42,201 nucleotides of DNA from Mnemiopsis leidyi (Eukaryota > Ctenophora > Tentaculata > Lobata > Bolinopsidae). The stretch's first letter is position 1; every line of letters begins with the position of its first letter. The notes under the pieces are model-generated. The model made no database searches, was not told where the DNA came from, and was given only the letters and a program-made list of their open reading frames with translations. The stretch spans positions 11,044-53,244 of the forward strand of contig JH153965.1 in assembly GCA_000226015.1 (NCBI GenBank), read 5' to 3'. This document shows positions 10,494 through 23,775 of the stretch, in pieces. The position numbers were made by a program, and so were the translations under genes.

Positions 10494-10705
10494 GTTTAAT
10501 CACATGCTTAAAATTGTTTAGGGGGAAGGGCAAAAGCCTCTTCTTCCTATGTCAATTCCATGTGAGGCGAAAGATGATAAATAGTAAACCTCTACCAAAA
10601 ACCAGTAAATTTATAAGCACTTTTTGAAAAAATTTTGTTACTTTCATAAATTCGAGCGGAACATTCTTTATCGGAGGTCAATTTCGCTTTAAATACTCGA
10701 ACATC

Positions 10706-10779
10706 TGTTAGCCTAGTTGTAACCTAACTGTTAGCCTAACTGTTAGCCTAACTGTTAGCCTAACTGTTAGCCTAACTGT
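10706..10779. repeat. 12-bp tandem repeat (gttagcctaact)
   Basis: About six copies of a 12-base unit, the first one diverged. The minus-strand open frame through it is an artefact of a period divisible by three. Confidence 0.9.
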
Positions 10780-11410
10780 AGAGCTCACCTTAAACCCGGG
10801 CTGGTTATGTGTAATTCTGATGTACATATAAAATGTAGGATACAGCATATATAAAATGTAGGATACTGTACTTCTTGGTAGCCAGGTGGCTTGTAGTGCT
10901 ACTGAAGTACACGTATTCACATACTTCCCACAACTGGATCTAATTATTATTAATCCGCCAAATTAAACTTTAACTCACTCCACTATGTACGCGACTCACA
11001 TTTAAATTCGCATAACATAATTTCCGCTTAACGTCTGGAACGCAACTCTCTTGTAAGACAGTATACATAACATCCATCATGTCTGCGTCTCTTCGAGTGT
11101 AAATCCAGTGTGTGATTGTGAACTCATGTCGACACTGCATGTTGAGAAGGAGGACAAAACACACGTGACTAGGTACACGCAAGTCATGCAGTGGAGGAGT
11201 AATGTCCTGTATAGTTGTCCTGAAATAGAGAGATGTGTATGGGAGTATATGTACAGGCCGTCTAAAATAGAATATAAATCAACGAACTGTACGCTGTTTT
11301 TTGTCTTTCTGAACGTTTCATGTACAGTTCCACACTCCCTTTACAGAAGATAACTAATCTGGAGAATTATGTCATCATTCACGTGCTTATTTTCATCATG
11401 ATGATCGACA

Positions 11411-11534
11411 TACATGTTAAAATGCATGTTTACATACATGTTTACATACATGTTAACTTACATGTTAACTTACATGTAAACTTACATGTAAACTTACATG
11501 TAAACATACATGTTAACATACAAGTAAACATATG
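11411..11534. repeat. 12-bp AT-rich tandem repeat (tacatgttaact type)
   Basis: Roughly ten copies of tacatgt-t/a-aac-t/a units. Each unit contains the palindrome acatgt. The + strand frame with repeating HVN is an artefact. Confidence 0.9.
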
Positions 11535-12968
11535 TGTGAGAGTGATCCCCCTACTATAATTGCAACGTGTACATGCTAGAAGGACGAGATGTGAGTATGC
11601 AGGATGATCCTTCTCAGCGTGTGTAGTTCAGCAATACTGACCCAAGCAAACTCAACTGTTCCGGACTGTGGAATCTGACCTGAATTAAAGGTGTAAAATT
11701 AGACACGTTTAGAGCCAGAGAGAGAGAGAATCTCTGACTTACTGATGAACGTGTATCCTCACCACTACAGCTTGCTAGGAGTTTTCTTCCTGCAGCTTGA
11801 GCTGTAGAGCTGTCCTCCCACTTCCTTCTTCCTTCAGCGCAATGTTTGCCAATTTTTCTGCTTTATCACACGTCTGCTTTGGTCTCCTGCCTTTCCTTCT
11901 GTTTCCTGCTGTTTTTCAATCCGTTTTTATCTATTTTAGGTCGGTTTCTCAAGCAGTTCTTTTATCTACAGTTTTGGCTACTCTGTTCAAAGCTTCCCAA
12001 TGTTGTTCTTATATTCCGTACTGCTAGCTAATAGCTTACATGTACCACACTGTGAGTTTCACAGCCTTGTCTCACACTTCTTTCTAACATCACTGTTTGC
12101 GGTTTCGCTGCAGACTCCCAGACTGCCATAGACTCCCAGACTCCTATATGCTGTTGACTTCCAGATTTCTACAGTCTAAGTTTTCGTTTCTTAGCTCGCT
12201 CTATTTGTCTGATTTTACACTCGGTTACGAAAGAGTCAGGTGCATTCTTCGTCGTGTGTAATTGACTGGACAAGAACTAATTACTTCTAATTACAATTCC
12301 GTTAATTGGACCCTCCTGTCCTTGAATGACAAGCAATAATAGACCCCCTCACCTCACCTCGTTACGGAGACACGAGACACCGTTAGCATACAATAAGGGG
12401 CGTCATAGTTAGTACTCTGCCCTACGTCAGTCACACGCTGATTGGGGTGGTCAGCTGCACCCTGAGAAAAGTGATCAATTATCCCTCATTTGGTTATCAT
12501 CCTGCCCTCGGAAGATGGGATGATCTTTTCCAAGTTTTCTGCTGCCGATCCTCTGAAGTAGACTTTTAGACCTAAATTGTTCCTTTGTTAAAGCGTTTTT
12601 CTGCCTGGTGTTGTGTGTCCAACGGCCGTGCTGGTACTTCGTAACGTGTGTCCAATATTTAACAAATTTAAGTATCGCTTCGGTCGATGTTAAGTGTGGA
12701 GTTGTGTTGTCAAATGTCATGTCAACTATGTGATCTATCACAGCGCTCTAATTCCTCTAATCGTCTCTTCTTGTCCAGCTATCACATACTCACTAGATAT
12801 AGGAGGAAAATTCCTTTTATGAGACATTTTTTGTCGTGCTTTTTGTTTGGAATGTCAATTTAAATTGCGGGATTCGATATAGACCCATTTACTCTAGCAA
12901 ATAATTTTATTTCTTCTCTATCCACCACTAACACTACTGAGTTGACTGTAGATTCGTTGCTCTATAAG

Positions 12969-12978
12969 GTCACGTGAC
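12969..12978. promoter_or_regulatory. GTCACGTGAC palindromic E-box (CLEAR-like)
   Basis: The perfect 10-base palindrome is the core bound by bHLH-zip factors such as MiT/TFE and USF. It is one of two perfect copies in the window. Confidence 0.4.
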
Positions 12979-14632
12979 TTGCTCTCTTTTGACGCTAAAC
13001 ATTGAATGAACAAAACATTTAACCTCGATGTATAGAGATATAGAGTACAACATATCATGTCACGTGGTGACAGCTAAACAGAGTGAGGGGGAGTATCCTG
13101 GATTGGTTGCCACTAGAGGAGCAACCCTGGAACTTGAGCTGAACCATGTCGGTACAATGAACTAGCTTTAATTAGTTAGTACCGGCCGAACAAGCAACTC
13201 TGTCAACAGTAATTAGAAAATTAACTTCAGCCTCAGCTCCGGCGCGTTTAGCTCCTATACAGTCTTACTTGTACTGAACTTGGTCAGCTTTTTACTGCTA
13301 ACCTTTGTCTGTAGTACAGTTTATATAAGTGTTAAGAACTGTGTTCAACCTACTATTTGTAAACTTGTCCCTATTCTTTAGTTCCTGTTTTGCTGTTTTA
13401 CCTCTGTCAGGACTCACGAGGGTATATAACTTCTACCGTCTACTTTTACATACTACTACTTCACTAAACACCCTATTGACAAGCTTGCTAAACAATGATT
13501 TACAGATCGGCAAGCAGGAAGGCTATATATTTCCAGGAACCGTTTATCTTGCTCTTTGAGAACGTTTATAATCACTCTCTCTTTACGTGATGAAATCTCT
13601 TGTTTGACGTGGCGACCCGACTCTCTCTCTCTCTCTTCCTTTTTGCTGTCCTTCATTGTTTGCCCTGGTTTTCTTCTAGCAGTTTGTTATGTTGTTTTTC
13701 ACTCTATCTCCCGGGCAATTTTTTAAATCTACACATGTTGACTTTTAGTTTAACTCCCTTGATACCGGATCAGATTAGATTTATAGCAAACAAGCGGATA
13801 AATAATTTCCCCGGTTCGCTCCCTGACGAACCTTTATGTCTCCTTGTTTTAGAAAGAAGATCTCAGTTGGTATCGCCTTCCTTACGGACTCTAGACCTTT
13901 CCATAATACTCTTATCTACTCCTCTACGTCTCCTGTCGTTTCCGTTGTCAGAATTTCCTGGAAGTTTAGCCACAGTCAGAAAGTCGCTCCTCACTCAACA
14001 GAGTACAGTGCTTCACTGCTTGTTGACACGCCTTAAATCTCCCTCGTGCAAATCCACTTCCAATACGTTGTTATGTGCGGCATGCTTGGGGGGCCCACAA
14101 CGCAGTTTAGTCAGATTTATTCCTGCCGGCAAAGTCAGAAGAGGAGCGGAGACAAGTAGCGATACAGCGCCCCCCTGGCCCCCTGGCTGTATCGAGATGG
14201 TTGTTTCCTGCCACTCGACGTAGCACTGAGCTGCATGTTATTCTTCTCTCAGCAAAATATGTGTCGTTATTAAGTTATTTGTATTATTCTTTTGTTGCGA
14301 TCGCGATTATATTATTACAGTTGTCTTTTTGACGTTGATTGGGTTTAGTTTGATGGTTTGGTGGATCATAGATTCTTGTCAGGCCGTTACAAGTTCTCCT
14401 CGTAAAAGTTTTATCGATTGTGATTTGTGAACACTGAACAGTCTTATTTTCATGTACTCTCTTTACGTACAATTTCACAAGTGTAAAGTAGTGAAGTTGT
14501 AAAGTAGTGAAGTTGTAACAACACATCTCCTCTTCTCTAATCAGACCAGAAAAAGGAAATGATAGGATTGGTCTAATTGAGAGTAGCTACGTTAATTTCA
14601 GCTGGTTTAAACTGTGTTGCATTTCCATGCAA

Positions 14633-14878
14633 ATTACAAGTGTTCCATTTGCCTCCATAACTCTCTTTCTTGTAGTTTTGTTTCATGTATTCCACGCGAA
14701 TTACAAGTGTTCCACTTGCCTCCATAACTCTCTTTCTTGTAGTTTTGTTTCATGTATTCCACGCGAATCAAACGTTTTCCACTTGCCTCCATAACTCTCT
14801 TTCTTGTAGTTTTGTTTCATGTATTCCAAGCTAATTAAAAGTGCTCCATTTGCCTCCTTAACTATCTTTCGTTTCTCG
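14633..14878. repeat. 67-bp minisatellite, about 3.7 copies
   Basis: Units start at 14633, 14700, 14767 and 14834, each with the core cttgcctccataactctctt or a close variant. Copies two and three are the most alike. Confidence 0.95.
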
Positions 14879-15709
14879 ATTTGTACGTTCTACAAATGGA
14901 GCCAATACACTTTACAGCGTGACTGGTATTAGAAGATTTATAAAATTTGACAAGTCGTTTTAAAAGATTTAAGGATGGTTTACCAGTTTTCTAGACACGC
15001 GATTATGTGGTTCTGCTCGCTTCAATTCTCCAATCTCCGCTAAAACAGGAGATTTCCAATCACCTGAAAAGTGAATACATATATTTTGATAGGCGGATAA
15101 TCTTGATAATACGCCAAACAGGCAAATTACTCACCACTAATTGATAGAATTGACTCCAACAAAATTGAATTAAATTGTCACCTTAAATCCAGGCAGGTTA
15201 GTATCTAAAATAGCTATCGTGGGTATATATTAAACCCGTTCCAGTTTATTTTCGAACCACCAATTATTTAAATATAAACGCAGTGGGACGAGCCAAGACT
15301 CAGTTTAGTTTTCTAGACCAAACTGGAGTTGTGTCTGTCTGAGTGGCGGTTAGAGCCTCGTGTTGTCTCAAACATTGCGGTCTACTGTCGTTCTCTTTCT
15401 CCAACCAAACTTGTAGTATCTTAACCAACTTTAGTTCTCTAGTGCACGACACTTCCTTTCCGGTTGTGGAAACTTTTTGTTGTGTCTAGGTTCAGCTTAC
15501 TGGCACCAAAATGCTGGGGTACTTAGTACACGTGCTGATTTGAAATTGTTGTGTAGCAATCTGTTTCGTGACGTCACTGTAACATAAACAACCCGGTGCA
15601 TATCAGCTGGTTGAATGTTAAGTTGTAACTTGTACTACAGCATGTTGTATATGTTTCTACCACGCTGTTGACTGTTGTAGTGTACTGTGAACATATCCCG
15701 CGTATTACA

Positions 15710-15837
15710 GTGTAATATGTAAACACACGAACTATTACAGTGTAATATGTAAACACACGAAATATTACAGTGTAATATGTAAACACACGAAATATTACAG
15801 TGTAATATGTAAACACACGAAATATTACAGTGTAATA
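15710..15837. repeat. 30-bp tandem repeat containing a 13-bp palindrome
   Basis: Four to five near-identical 30-base units. Each includes attacagtgtaat, a palindrome around a central g. Two overlapping minus-strand frames run through it only because the period is divisible by three. Confidence 0.95.
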
Positions 15838-16514
15838 CAAAAACAATACCCTCCCTGAGCAAGATGTTTGTTTTCGCAGCCACTTCCTCCAGTGAACACA
15901 GCAGTTTTATGGTATGTTGGCCATCCCACTCGCTTACTCCTCTTTTTCACTCCTCACTCATAACACGTTATTCTTCACTTTCTTACTCTATCTTACTCAC
16001 ACTCATTTTTTGTGAGAGTTTTGGTTTTGCGGTAACCCGTCAGTGCGTGACACTGTTGATCCAGCTTGCCGGTGTAATTTTTAAGGTATTTTAAGTATTT
16101 TCCAGCTCGTATTTTGTCTCTGTTATTCTGCGTGAGCTTGAACATGGTGTCAAATTCCACATTTAATCTTACGGAAATCGCCGTTTCCTTAGCGGTTTTT
16201 ATCGAAAATTCTTAATTCTTCATTTCAAGTAGAACGGTGTTTTAAATTCCCCCGGTCTACGCAGACATCTAAGTTTATCCCAGCATGTATAACATAATTA
16301 CCGCTGCTTGGGTCGGCAAAAGCACAAGCTCACTAAGATACAGCAGCTTTAGTTCTATTGTTTTGACGGGTTCAAATGTGTACTATAGTAATTAATCACG
16401 TGTACTTGCTAATTGTGTAATGAGCAAAGTTCGTTCTGTCTTTCCCTTGCTTGCTCCAAACTTACGTGATATGATCACAGTTTTTACTCTACCTAGCTAG
16501 AGCTGTAGCCACAA

Positions 16515-16795
16515 ATACTATAATACTACAGCTATACTACTACAACTATACTACTACAACTATACTACTACAGCATTACTACTACAACTATACTACTACA
16601 GCTATACTACTACAACTATACTACTACAACTATACTACTACAACTATACTACTACAACTATACTACTACAACTATACTACTACAACTATACTACTACAGC
16701 TATACTACTACAGCATTACTACTACAACTATACTACTACAACTATACTACTACAACTATACTACTACAACTATACTACTACAGCTATTCTCCTAC
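16515..16795. repeat. 15-bp (ctatactactacaac) satellite
   Basis: About 18 copies of a 15-base unit, with occasional cagc in place of caac and a few shortened units. The lone N at 16798 sits at its edge and marks assembly uncertainty. Confidence 0.95.
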
Positions 16796-16799
16796 CGNT

Positions 16800-19700
16800 A
16801 TACTATGTAGTTATAATGCTACAGTTACAAAACTAGCTACTTGACGTGGTGACTAAATAAAGTTCGGTTACTTATAACTGAATACTCACTGCAAGAAACA
16901 AAGTAGAAAGATGCATTTAATCAGGCTGTTTTAATCACCCGACAATATTCTTGTAAATGAGCCTCGTTTTTCGCACAGTCCTCCTTACATGTTATCACAG
17001 TGCCAATGATTCACTGCACGATAAGTGTCATAATCAAGACATACATAACACTTATCACAAGGCAGCATGGTACATGACCCACTCGAATTACCCCTCTCTC
17101 TTTCCCGCTCTCTTGTTATCACTGCCCATCATTAAGTTACAATCATCCTCGATCGTGGGAGTTACCTTTGTTCCCGTTTTGTGGGTGTATTATATTGTAT
17201 ATCGTTTTGATGTTGTAAGAATGTCTGTTGTAAATGTATATAATCTCTAAGACCGCCCTAATCGCAATACCTCTCGTTGTTGTAACTGTCTGATAGTTAG
17301 TTAAGAACATTAGATTGTATCTTGTTCTAGTGTAGCCAGACGTCTTATGTTGGTATCTTAAGAATTTAAAAACTTGAGTAAAGATAAAAATAGTTAAATT
17401 CGTACACAGAAACATTTCTTGCTATTACTCATCTCCAAGCATCTCATGATTCGTGTCTTCTACTTGACCAAAAACAACCCTGTTAAGCTCTGGCTCCTCA
17501 CGCAAATCAATCACAAATCAATTGCCTCGCTCGTGCTGTCATCTAATTGGCATAATTATTCACAGTAACGAGATTAATTACGGCCGGTAATGGAGTGATC
17601 CAGGTCATTGTGACCGCCCATATTCCCCGACATCTCGTCTCATTCCACCGTCCATCCAGACAAATCTAATCAGTTCCCGACCACAGCCTGCTTGAACTTA
17701 GTAGTTGTACAAATAAACTGTATCTCTTTTCGTTCATTTATCACTTGTTGGGCTTCCTGTTGCTTTCATGTTGTTTTAGGAAGTTTTCGTCAGTGTTTTA
17801 AAGCAGTTACCATTTTGACCTGTCAGTTTAGTTTTCCTCCTACTCGTACCAACCCTTATTGTTACCTTCTCTCTCTCTAGTTTGAGACATGTGGTACTTA
17901 CAGGTAGCTGTAACTACAAGAATCTAGACAAAGTCCAGCTGTTGCCAGACTAACAGAATTAGACACGATGTACCTTGTTGATTGTATGTGGTTAGCAGCG
18001 TATTTCTTACTGGATTACCTGCAGGAGGGGGCTGTATTATTGCCGATATTTCCTTGTGTTTGAGGTGGTGACCAGGTGTTGTTCTCCCAAGTTGCGAAGT
18101 ACAATTTGCAGTTATTGTAGTAGCATTGATCTGGTACACTGGTTACCAGTCTGAGGTCAATAAAGCGATGTCTTGACGGTGCCATATTGACTACATATTA
18201 GAAGTGGTCCTATAATGGTACTTCGGCATAAGATGTAACGTCTTTTAGCTCCAGAAGGTCATAGTTAGGAACCTCTCCGACAAATTCGTTAAATCAAGAA
18301 TCTTCAATGGATTTAATACCAGATTCAGAACAATGGAAGAGCTGCAAGTCAATGTTGTTTTAAAGAATTTTGATGTGGCACAAACAGTCTCTTTTTCCAT
18401 AGAAAACTCTATCTCTTGTTCGATCTAGTTAGATCATTAAGAGTTCTTGAACCTTATCAAAGACAAAACTGGCGATTCTTCAATTCCTCTTTTTTTTTCA
18501 TTTCAAGTTGCCGTTTTGATCAAGTCTATATTCCGTACGTGGACGTGACCTGCTGAGTATTTTAATGGAGCTAAATTTCTTAACCCTAATCTGAACCCTA
18601 ATGTTAACGACCCAGTCTTTGTTCCACAACTTAGATAATACAGTTTCATCAGTCCTTCAAAAAACAAGTGTTCTCGCTGGAAATGTTGATGAGATGAGAC
18701 GGTACACAATGAGTTGAGTATAGGATGTCTTTACCCCAGTTCCTTGCTACTGGACTTTGTCGGAGATATTTCACCAGCTTGTGCCTTAGCCAGATCTAAA
18801 AATAGCCCCACAAAGAACTGCTCGCTCTTAGAAATTAAAGGTGAGGTCAGACTAAACACAAATTCGGCTAATGCACCGATGAAACTGCACAGAGAACGTC
18901 ATTCCACTGGAGGTTTTGCTAACGAGGCGTTAATAAATCCATCGGGGAAGATGTTAACAACTCTGATATTTGTAAAACATTGTGTTGGTGTCAGTAGGGC
19001 ACAATAGCGAATTATCGATAAGACATAATCACCCTTACCTGAGTCATCATTTAAAATATATCTCGCTGATAAAAATACAATGTGTTGTAATTTTCACCGA
19101 TACCCTTGATAAGCTTCGATTTTACACGTTTAGTATTCGATATTTTCTCCTTCTTAGGCTCCTATTTTTCGTACCTATCTTTACTTGTTAGTGTTACATT
19201 GAAAAATTCAAGTTATGCTATTCGCTGAATAATGTACATGATACTTTGTGCATATTATCATCAAAAGCTTTATTCCGCAATTTATTTTCTAATTCCGCGT
19301 TGTTATTAGCTCAAGGAAGCAGATGACAAGCTTTTAAATCACAAAATGTCTGAGAGTGAATTTGTTAAGAGTTGATTTGTTAACTTCAGCCCACTGCAAA
19401 TTAACACGTTTATTCTCCAACGTATCTAATTGGTGTGAAAATATCTAGTACTGCTATTACTTATGCTTTCGAGGATTGCATCAACAATTTGTCTCCACGC
19501 TGTGTGTTTTCGTTTTTAAAGGAGGTTCGAATCAGCTTTCATGACCATAAAAGGATTTATCATGAACTATGGCTGCGTCTGATCGCCATATTTGGACAAT
19601 TGTTGTCTTTTGCTTGACTAAATTTTGAAGACTTTGCTTGATTTACAGGCCGTCTGACATGCGATTTTGTTCTTTGAGAGAAGACAGGCGAAAATTGTGG

Positions 19701-21780
19701 CTGATTATCGGTAGGGTAGCCGTGACTCGAGCAGGAATTACTCGGAGCAATGTGTCGGGGGTGTCAGACCATGTCATCGGACACCACCCTGCCACCAATC
19801 TCGAACTTCCTGCACGTGCCGTGACTCATCCCGCGCAGCTGCACGTGCTGCACTTCAACACGTTCAAATCAGGCTAACAGTCGCTTGTCTGCAATAACGC
19901 AAGATGAGATCTTTCCGTATTTTGTTAGTCGATTTATTTATGACTGGTAATTCATTCTGCCTTGCATTTATTCATTATTTATTATCACCATCATGTACAG
20001 TAATCCAAAATGTTTTTAGTGGCACACAAAATTCTATTTTTTACCGTCATATGAAGTTGCTAACTGAGTTTTAAATCGTTTGTTTTCATTAAGAACTGAA
20101 CGTAAGCCGCAGTTGTTTTAATTTTTTGCAGGTGCTGTAAGTCGGATATGATTTGTGCTTTCAAGTAAAGTATTTTTTACTTCTGCTGAAATGTAAAAGC
20201 TTAAGCTTGCTACTCAAATACACGTTTTGGCTAGTAGACAATCTAGATTCTAGACAACAAAACTCTACTATTTCCAGTGTCCAAAATTTGTTGCTTTAAC
20301 TTCCTTGAAAAAGGTAAATATTGGTACAAGGCTAAAAAATAATGCTTACTTTTTCTGTCCTACAAAGCTACTAATGTATCCTGCAGGATTTTCATAAGCA
20401 AAATTTCTCGAGAATCAACATCCGTCTAGCAGCTGAGCTTAGTAAGCAGGTCAAAGAAAGAATTTAAAACTCTCAAAATGCTGTCTCAAATCTAAGAATA
20501 ATAGCTATTTGTTTCTTTGTTCGCAACATCAATTACTCTCAAATGCCACACATTTGAATAGTCGCCTCACAGAAATAGTATCAAAATCAACGAAGTTTTG
20601 AACTTCTCTATACTCTACAAATCTCATTTGCACAAGTCAACAGAAATTCAGAATATTCTAGAGGTTTACGAAAGAACTGTTATGTTGTTATCAAAGGCCC
20701 GATGAGGCAATCTGGGATTGAGAAAGTTCAATGATTATTCTCAGAGATAAGAGGGCTGATATTTAAATGGTTTAGAACAACCTTTTGGTTTTCGACTGGA
20801 GAGTTTGGAGGAAAAAGAGCGATCATCTAAATGTATTTTAAGCATAGAAACATTCTTCTGAATACATCATCATATACGGCGGCAGAAGTTACATCGCATA
20901 AGTTGACATCTTGTGCTTGTCAGAAAAACGAAACTAACTTGAATCTACTTTTCTGCTCTAAAATACGTTTCTGCTCTCGACCATTGGCGTGTTTTTGTCG
21001 GCTTTTTCCCACAGGGCTCGCGCCTCTCTCCCTGAACAACTCCGGAGCTTTGTCTGAACGTGAGATTAATGAGCGACTTCCGGAAATCACGCTCACAGAA
21101 AAGTACAGTATATTCCACAAATCCGATTAAATCTGATTACAGTTAACTTTTGTTGAGATTTAGCGCCAGGGTAGGCAGTTTTATCCACAACCATCTTCCC
21201 GCAGTTCATTTTTCCCATCGTCTGACGACACATGCCATGATTTGTGTGCACTTGAGGAGGAGGTCGTTAAACTTGACTAGTTCATCAAGAACTCAACTTT
21301 TATTGAACCTCCGACGTCATCCGACAGCTATTAGATAACTCTCACATTTAAGAAATCATCTCTAAGCGGCTCGGCCTGCGCTTCAAGTCAGTTCAGTTCT
21401 TCTGCTTAGTTGAATTTAATTCATACAGCTGAGACCAGTATCTCATTTCATTTAATCACTTCTAGATATTGGTACTGTGTCTTACCAACTTTGTTTACCA
21501 TTATCTTTATTGCCAGCTTCACTTCTCTTTCTCAGCTCTCTTGACTTTACACTTTCTTATTCAAGTACTTGAACCGTATTTCTGTAGACTCAGCTGAATG
21601 ACCGGGAAACCGTGATTGAGGGTTAAATGAGGAGGGTCTCTGTTAAAAGATCTAGAATCTTCCAAGAGCCCCTTCAGTATAACTGTAAAATCCTGGGTAG
21701 AGGTGTAACAAATACGCAGTCTCCCCACTGAAATCAGCATCACTACACACTACATACGTCTACACACCTTCTGTAACGAC
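16800..21780. other. Long non-coding stretch, middle part
   Basis: AT-rich sequence with short open frames only. A GC-richer frame at 19649-19877 (acceptor gatttacag, phase 2, ends in TAA) and a frame at 18714-19007 are the least implausible, but neither has conserved motifs I recognise or a matching partner exon. Confidence 0.45.
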
Positions 21781-21828
21781 CGTTAACAGTGCTTCCTGCT
21801 GCCTCGACCTCGCGTCCAGCCCTGTCAG

Positions 21829-22124
21829 ACACTCAAACTACAATTCTTCCAGACACTCAGACAAACTACAATTCTCTCAGACACTTAGACAAACTACAAT
21901 TCTTCCAGACACTCAGACAAACTACAATTCTCTCAGACACTCAGGCAAACTACAATTCTCTTAGACACTCAGACAAACTACAATTCTCTCAGACACTCAG
22001 ACAAACTACAATTCTCTCAGACACTCAGACAAACTACAATTCTCTCAGACACTCAGACAAACTACAATTCTCTCAGACACTCAGACAAACTACAATTCTC
22101 TCAGACACTCAGACAAACTACAAT
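21829..22124. repeat. 28-bp minisatellite interrupted by the assembly gap
   Basis: About ten units of cagacactcagacaaactac plus aattctct run directly into the N tract, so the array is longer than shown. The 275-residue frame across array, gap and CT repeat is not a gene. Confidence 0.95.
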
Positions 22125-22240
22125 NNNNNNNNNNNNNNNNNNNNNNNNNNNNNNNNNNNNNNNNNNNNNNNNNNNNNNNNNNNNNNNNNNNNNNNNNNNN
22201 NNNNNNNNNNNNNNNNNNNNNNNNNNNNNNNNNNNNNNNN
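22125..22240. other. Assembly gap (116 N)
   Basis: Unknown bases between two tandem arrays; true length unknown. Confidence 0.99.
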
Positions 22241-22528
<288 letters not shown>

Positions 22529-23276
22529 GTCTCGTCTACCGCAGCTGCATGTACAACCCGCTCAATTTATAATATCCTTCATTCTTCCTGCACCACACAT
22601 ATGTAGAACTGTATAATACAGTGCGGTACGCTGTGTGTCAACGTGTAGTGTGTACTTAGTATATTGCTGTTTCTTCCGTACGTGCCTTTTCAGGGTTTAA
22701 CTTAAGTTTCTCGTCGTAGGTATGTGAACTTGAGTTTGTTCTTGCACTTTTTAGGTCTTGTTATAAACCTTCATAATGAACATTTAATTGAGCCCTGCAA
22801 TAATTACTGTTTCAGTGTGTTGTGTCCATAAACGTTAGTTTAAAAGTATAATTATTAAGACTATTCAAAACGTCGTACTATTCTGCCAAGGTTCTTCTAA
22901 TGGCAACCTAATATCAATGGTTTCTACGTTGGATTTACCGATTGCAGCAAATCTTCCTATTCCACCATTACTGCACTTCGGCAAATTAGCCCGTCAGTTA
23001 GTCCTAATCGGATTAAACCTGTCAAACCTGCGAAATCTAGGAAGATTGCAGCTCTGTCCGGCCGTATTTTCACCGCACAAAAACACACGGGTACAATTAA
23101 CTTAGAGCAGCTGGACAGAGAGCACAGCTCTAACAAGGCAGCCCAACTATCGGCTCTCTGAACTCCCAACACCGCTTATTAGATTAAAGACTTAAACCGA
23201 TCCACTGGGAGATGCTAAATGTACGATCGGGTGAAGATGCTAGCTTGCTCGCTATAACACGGGTGTTATGATCGGT

Positions 23277-23286
23277 GTCACGTGAC
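23277..23286. promoter_or_regulatory. GTCACGTGAC palindromic E-box, second copy
   Basis: Identical to the site at 12969. It lies in a moderately GC-rich stretch (23200-23430) that also holds the CRE half-site tgacgtcc (about 23340). Confidence 0.4.
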
Positions 23287-23734
23287 CTCCCTGTCAAACT
23301 GTTAAAACTGCCAGGTTGTGGTGTGTCACTGTGTCATTGTGACGTCCGTGGTAGTCGAGGTTCGGCCGGCTGTTTTTTCTCTCGATTTAGGCGTTCTGAA
23401 CGGCGGTCCAGTCTATTTTTAGTCGTTCTGGGTAGCCGTTATACATAATGTCAGCTCAGCTGCTACTGTAATATTTATGATGTTAATATCGGTGTATTCA
23501 CTATTTTGTGTGTGGTTTTGTGCTTGTCGTTCCGGATTATTCTTTTTCTTTGAAGCTATTATAGAGGGTTGAATTTTCTATTGAAAGCTTTCATGATTCA
23601 TCTGATCCTAATTTTGGACTCAACATTAAATATACATGTGTTTTTCTACGAAGCAGGCCGCATCCCTGACTCTGCGAATGGACAAATTCAAGTTTGTGTT
23701 TTGTCGACCGTTAGGTTTAGCTTATAACTCACTC

Positions 23735-23775
23735 CAGTATTCAGTATTCAGTATTCAGTATTCAGTATTCAGTAT
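23735..23775. repeat. 7-bp (cagtatt) microsatellite
   Basis: About six copies of cagtatt. Confidence 0.9.

Larger units (their letters stand above)
10396..16500. other. Long non-coding stretch, first part
   Basis: Apart from the tandem repeats listed, I see no exon with both splice sites and plausible coding sequence. Pyrimidine-rich areas at 11790-12030 and 13560-14220 keep frames open by composition. The longest frame (13600-14223, 207 residues) is very rich in Leu and Ser and has no supporting motif. A short hairpin with a 9-base stem (cgatacagc / gctgtatcg) lies at 14160-14194. A perfect GTCACGTGAC lies at 12969-12978. Confidence 0.5.

Noticed and set aside
12475-12741. 88-residue minus-strand frame with hydrophilic composition
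   Set aside because: Looks mildly protein-like, but has no splice context, no family resemblance and no neighbours on that strand.
13600-14223. 207-residue open frame
   Set aside because: Very rich in Leu/Ser because the strand is pyrimidine-rich (ctctctctct at the start); no motif, no splice partner.
15574-15883. Two antisense frames with 10-residue repeats
   Set aside because: Products of the 30-bp tandem repeat.
18585-18612. ttaaccctaatctgaacccta, telomere-like words
   Set aside because: Only two or three degenerate units, no array.
18714-19007. 97-residue frame with a donor-like aaag/gtgagg inside
   Set aside because: Acceptor and phase do not match any other exon; composition not convincing.
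19649-19877. GC-richer frame after acceptor gatttacag
   Set aside because: Phase 2 would allow joining to exon 8602-8822, but there is no recognisable motif and exon 10299-10395 fits better and nearer.
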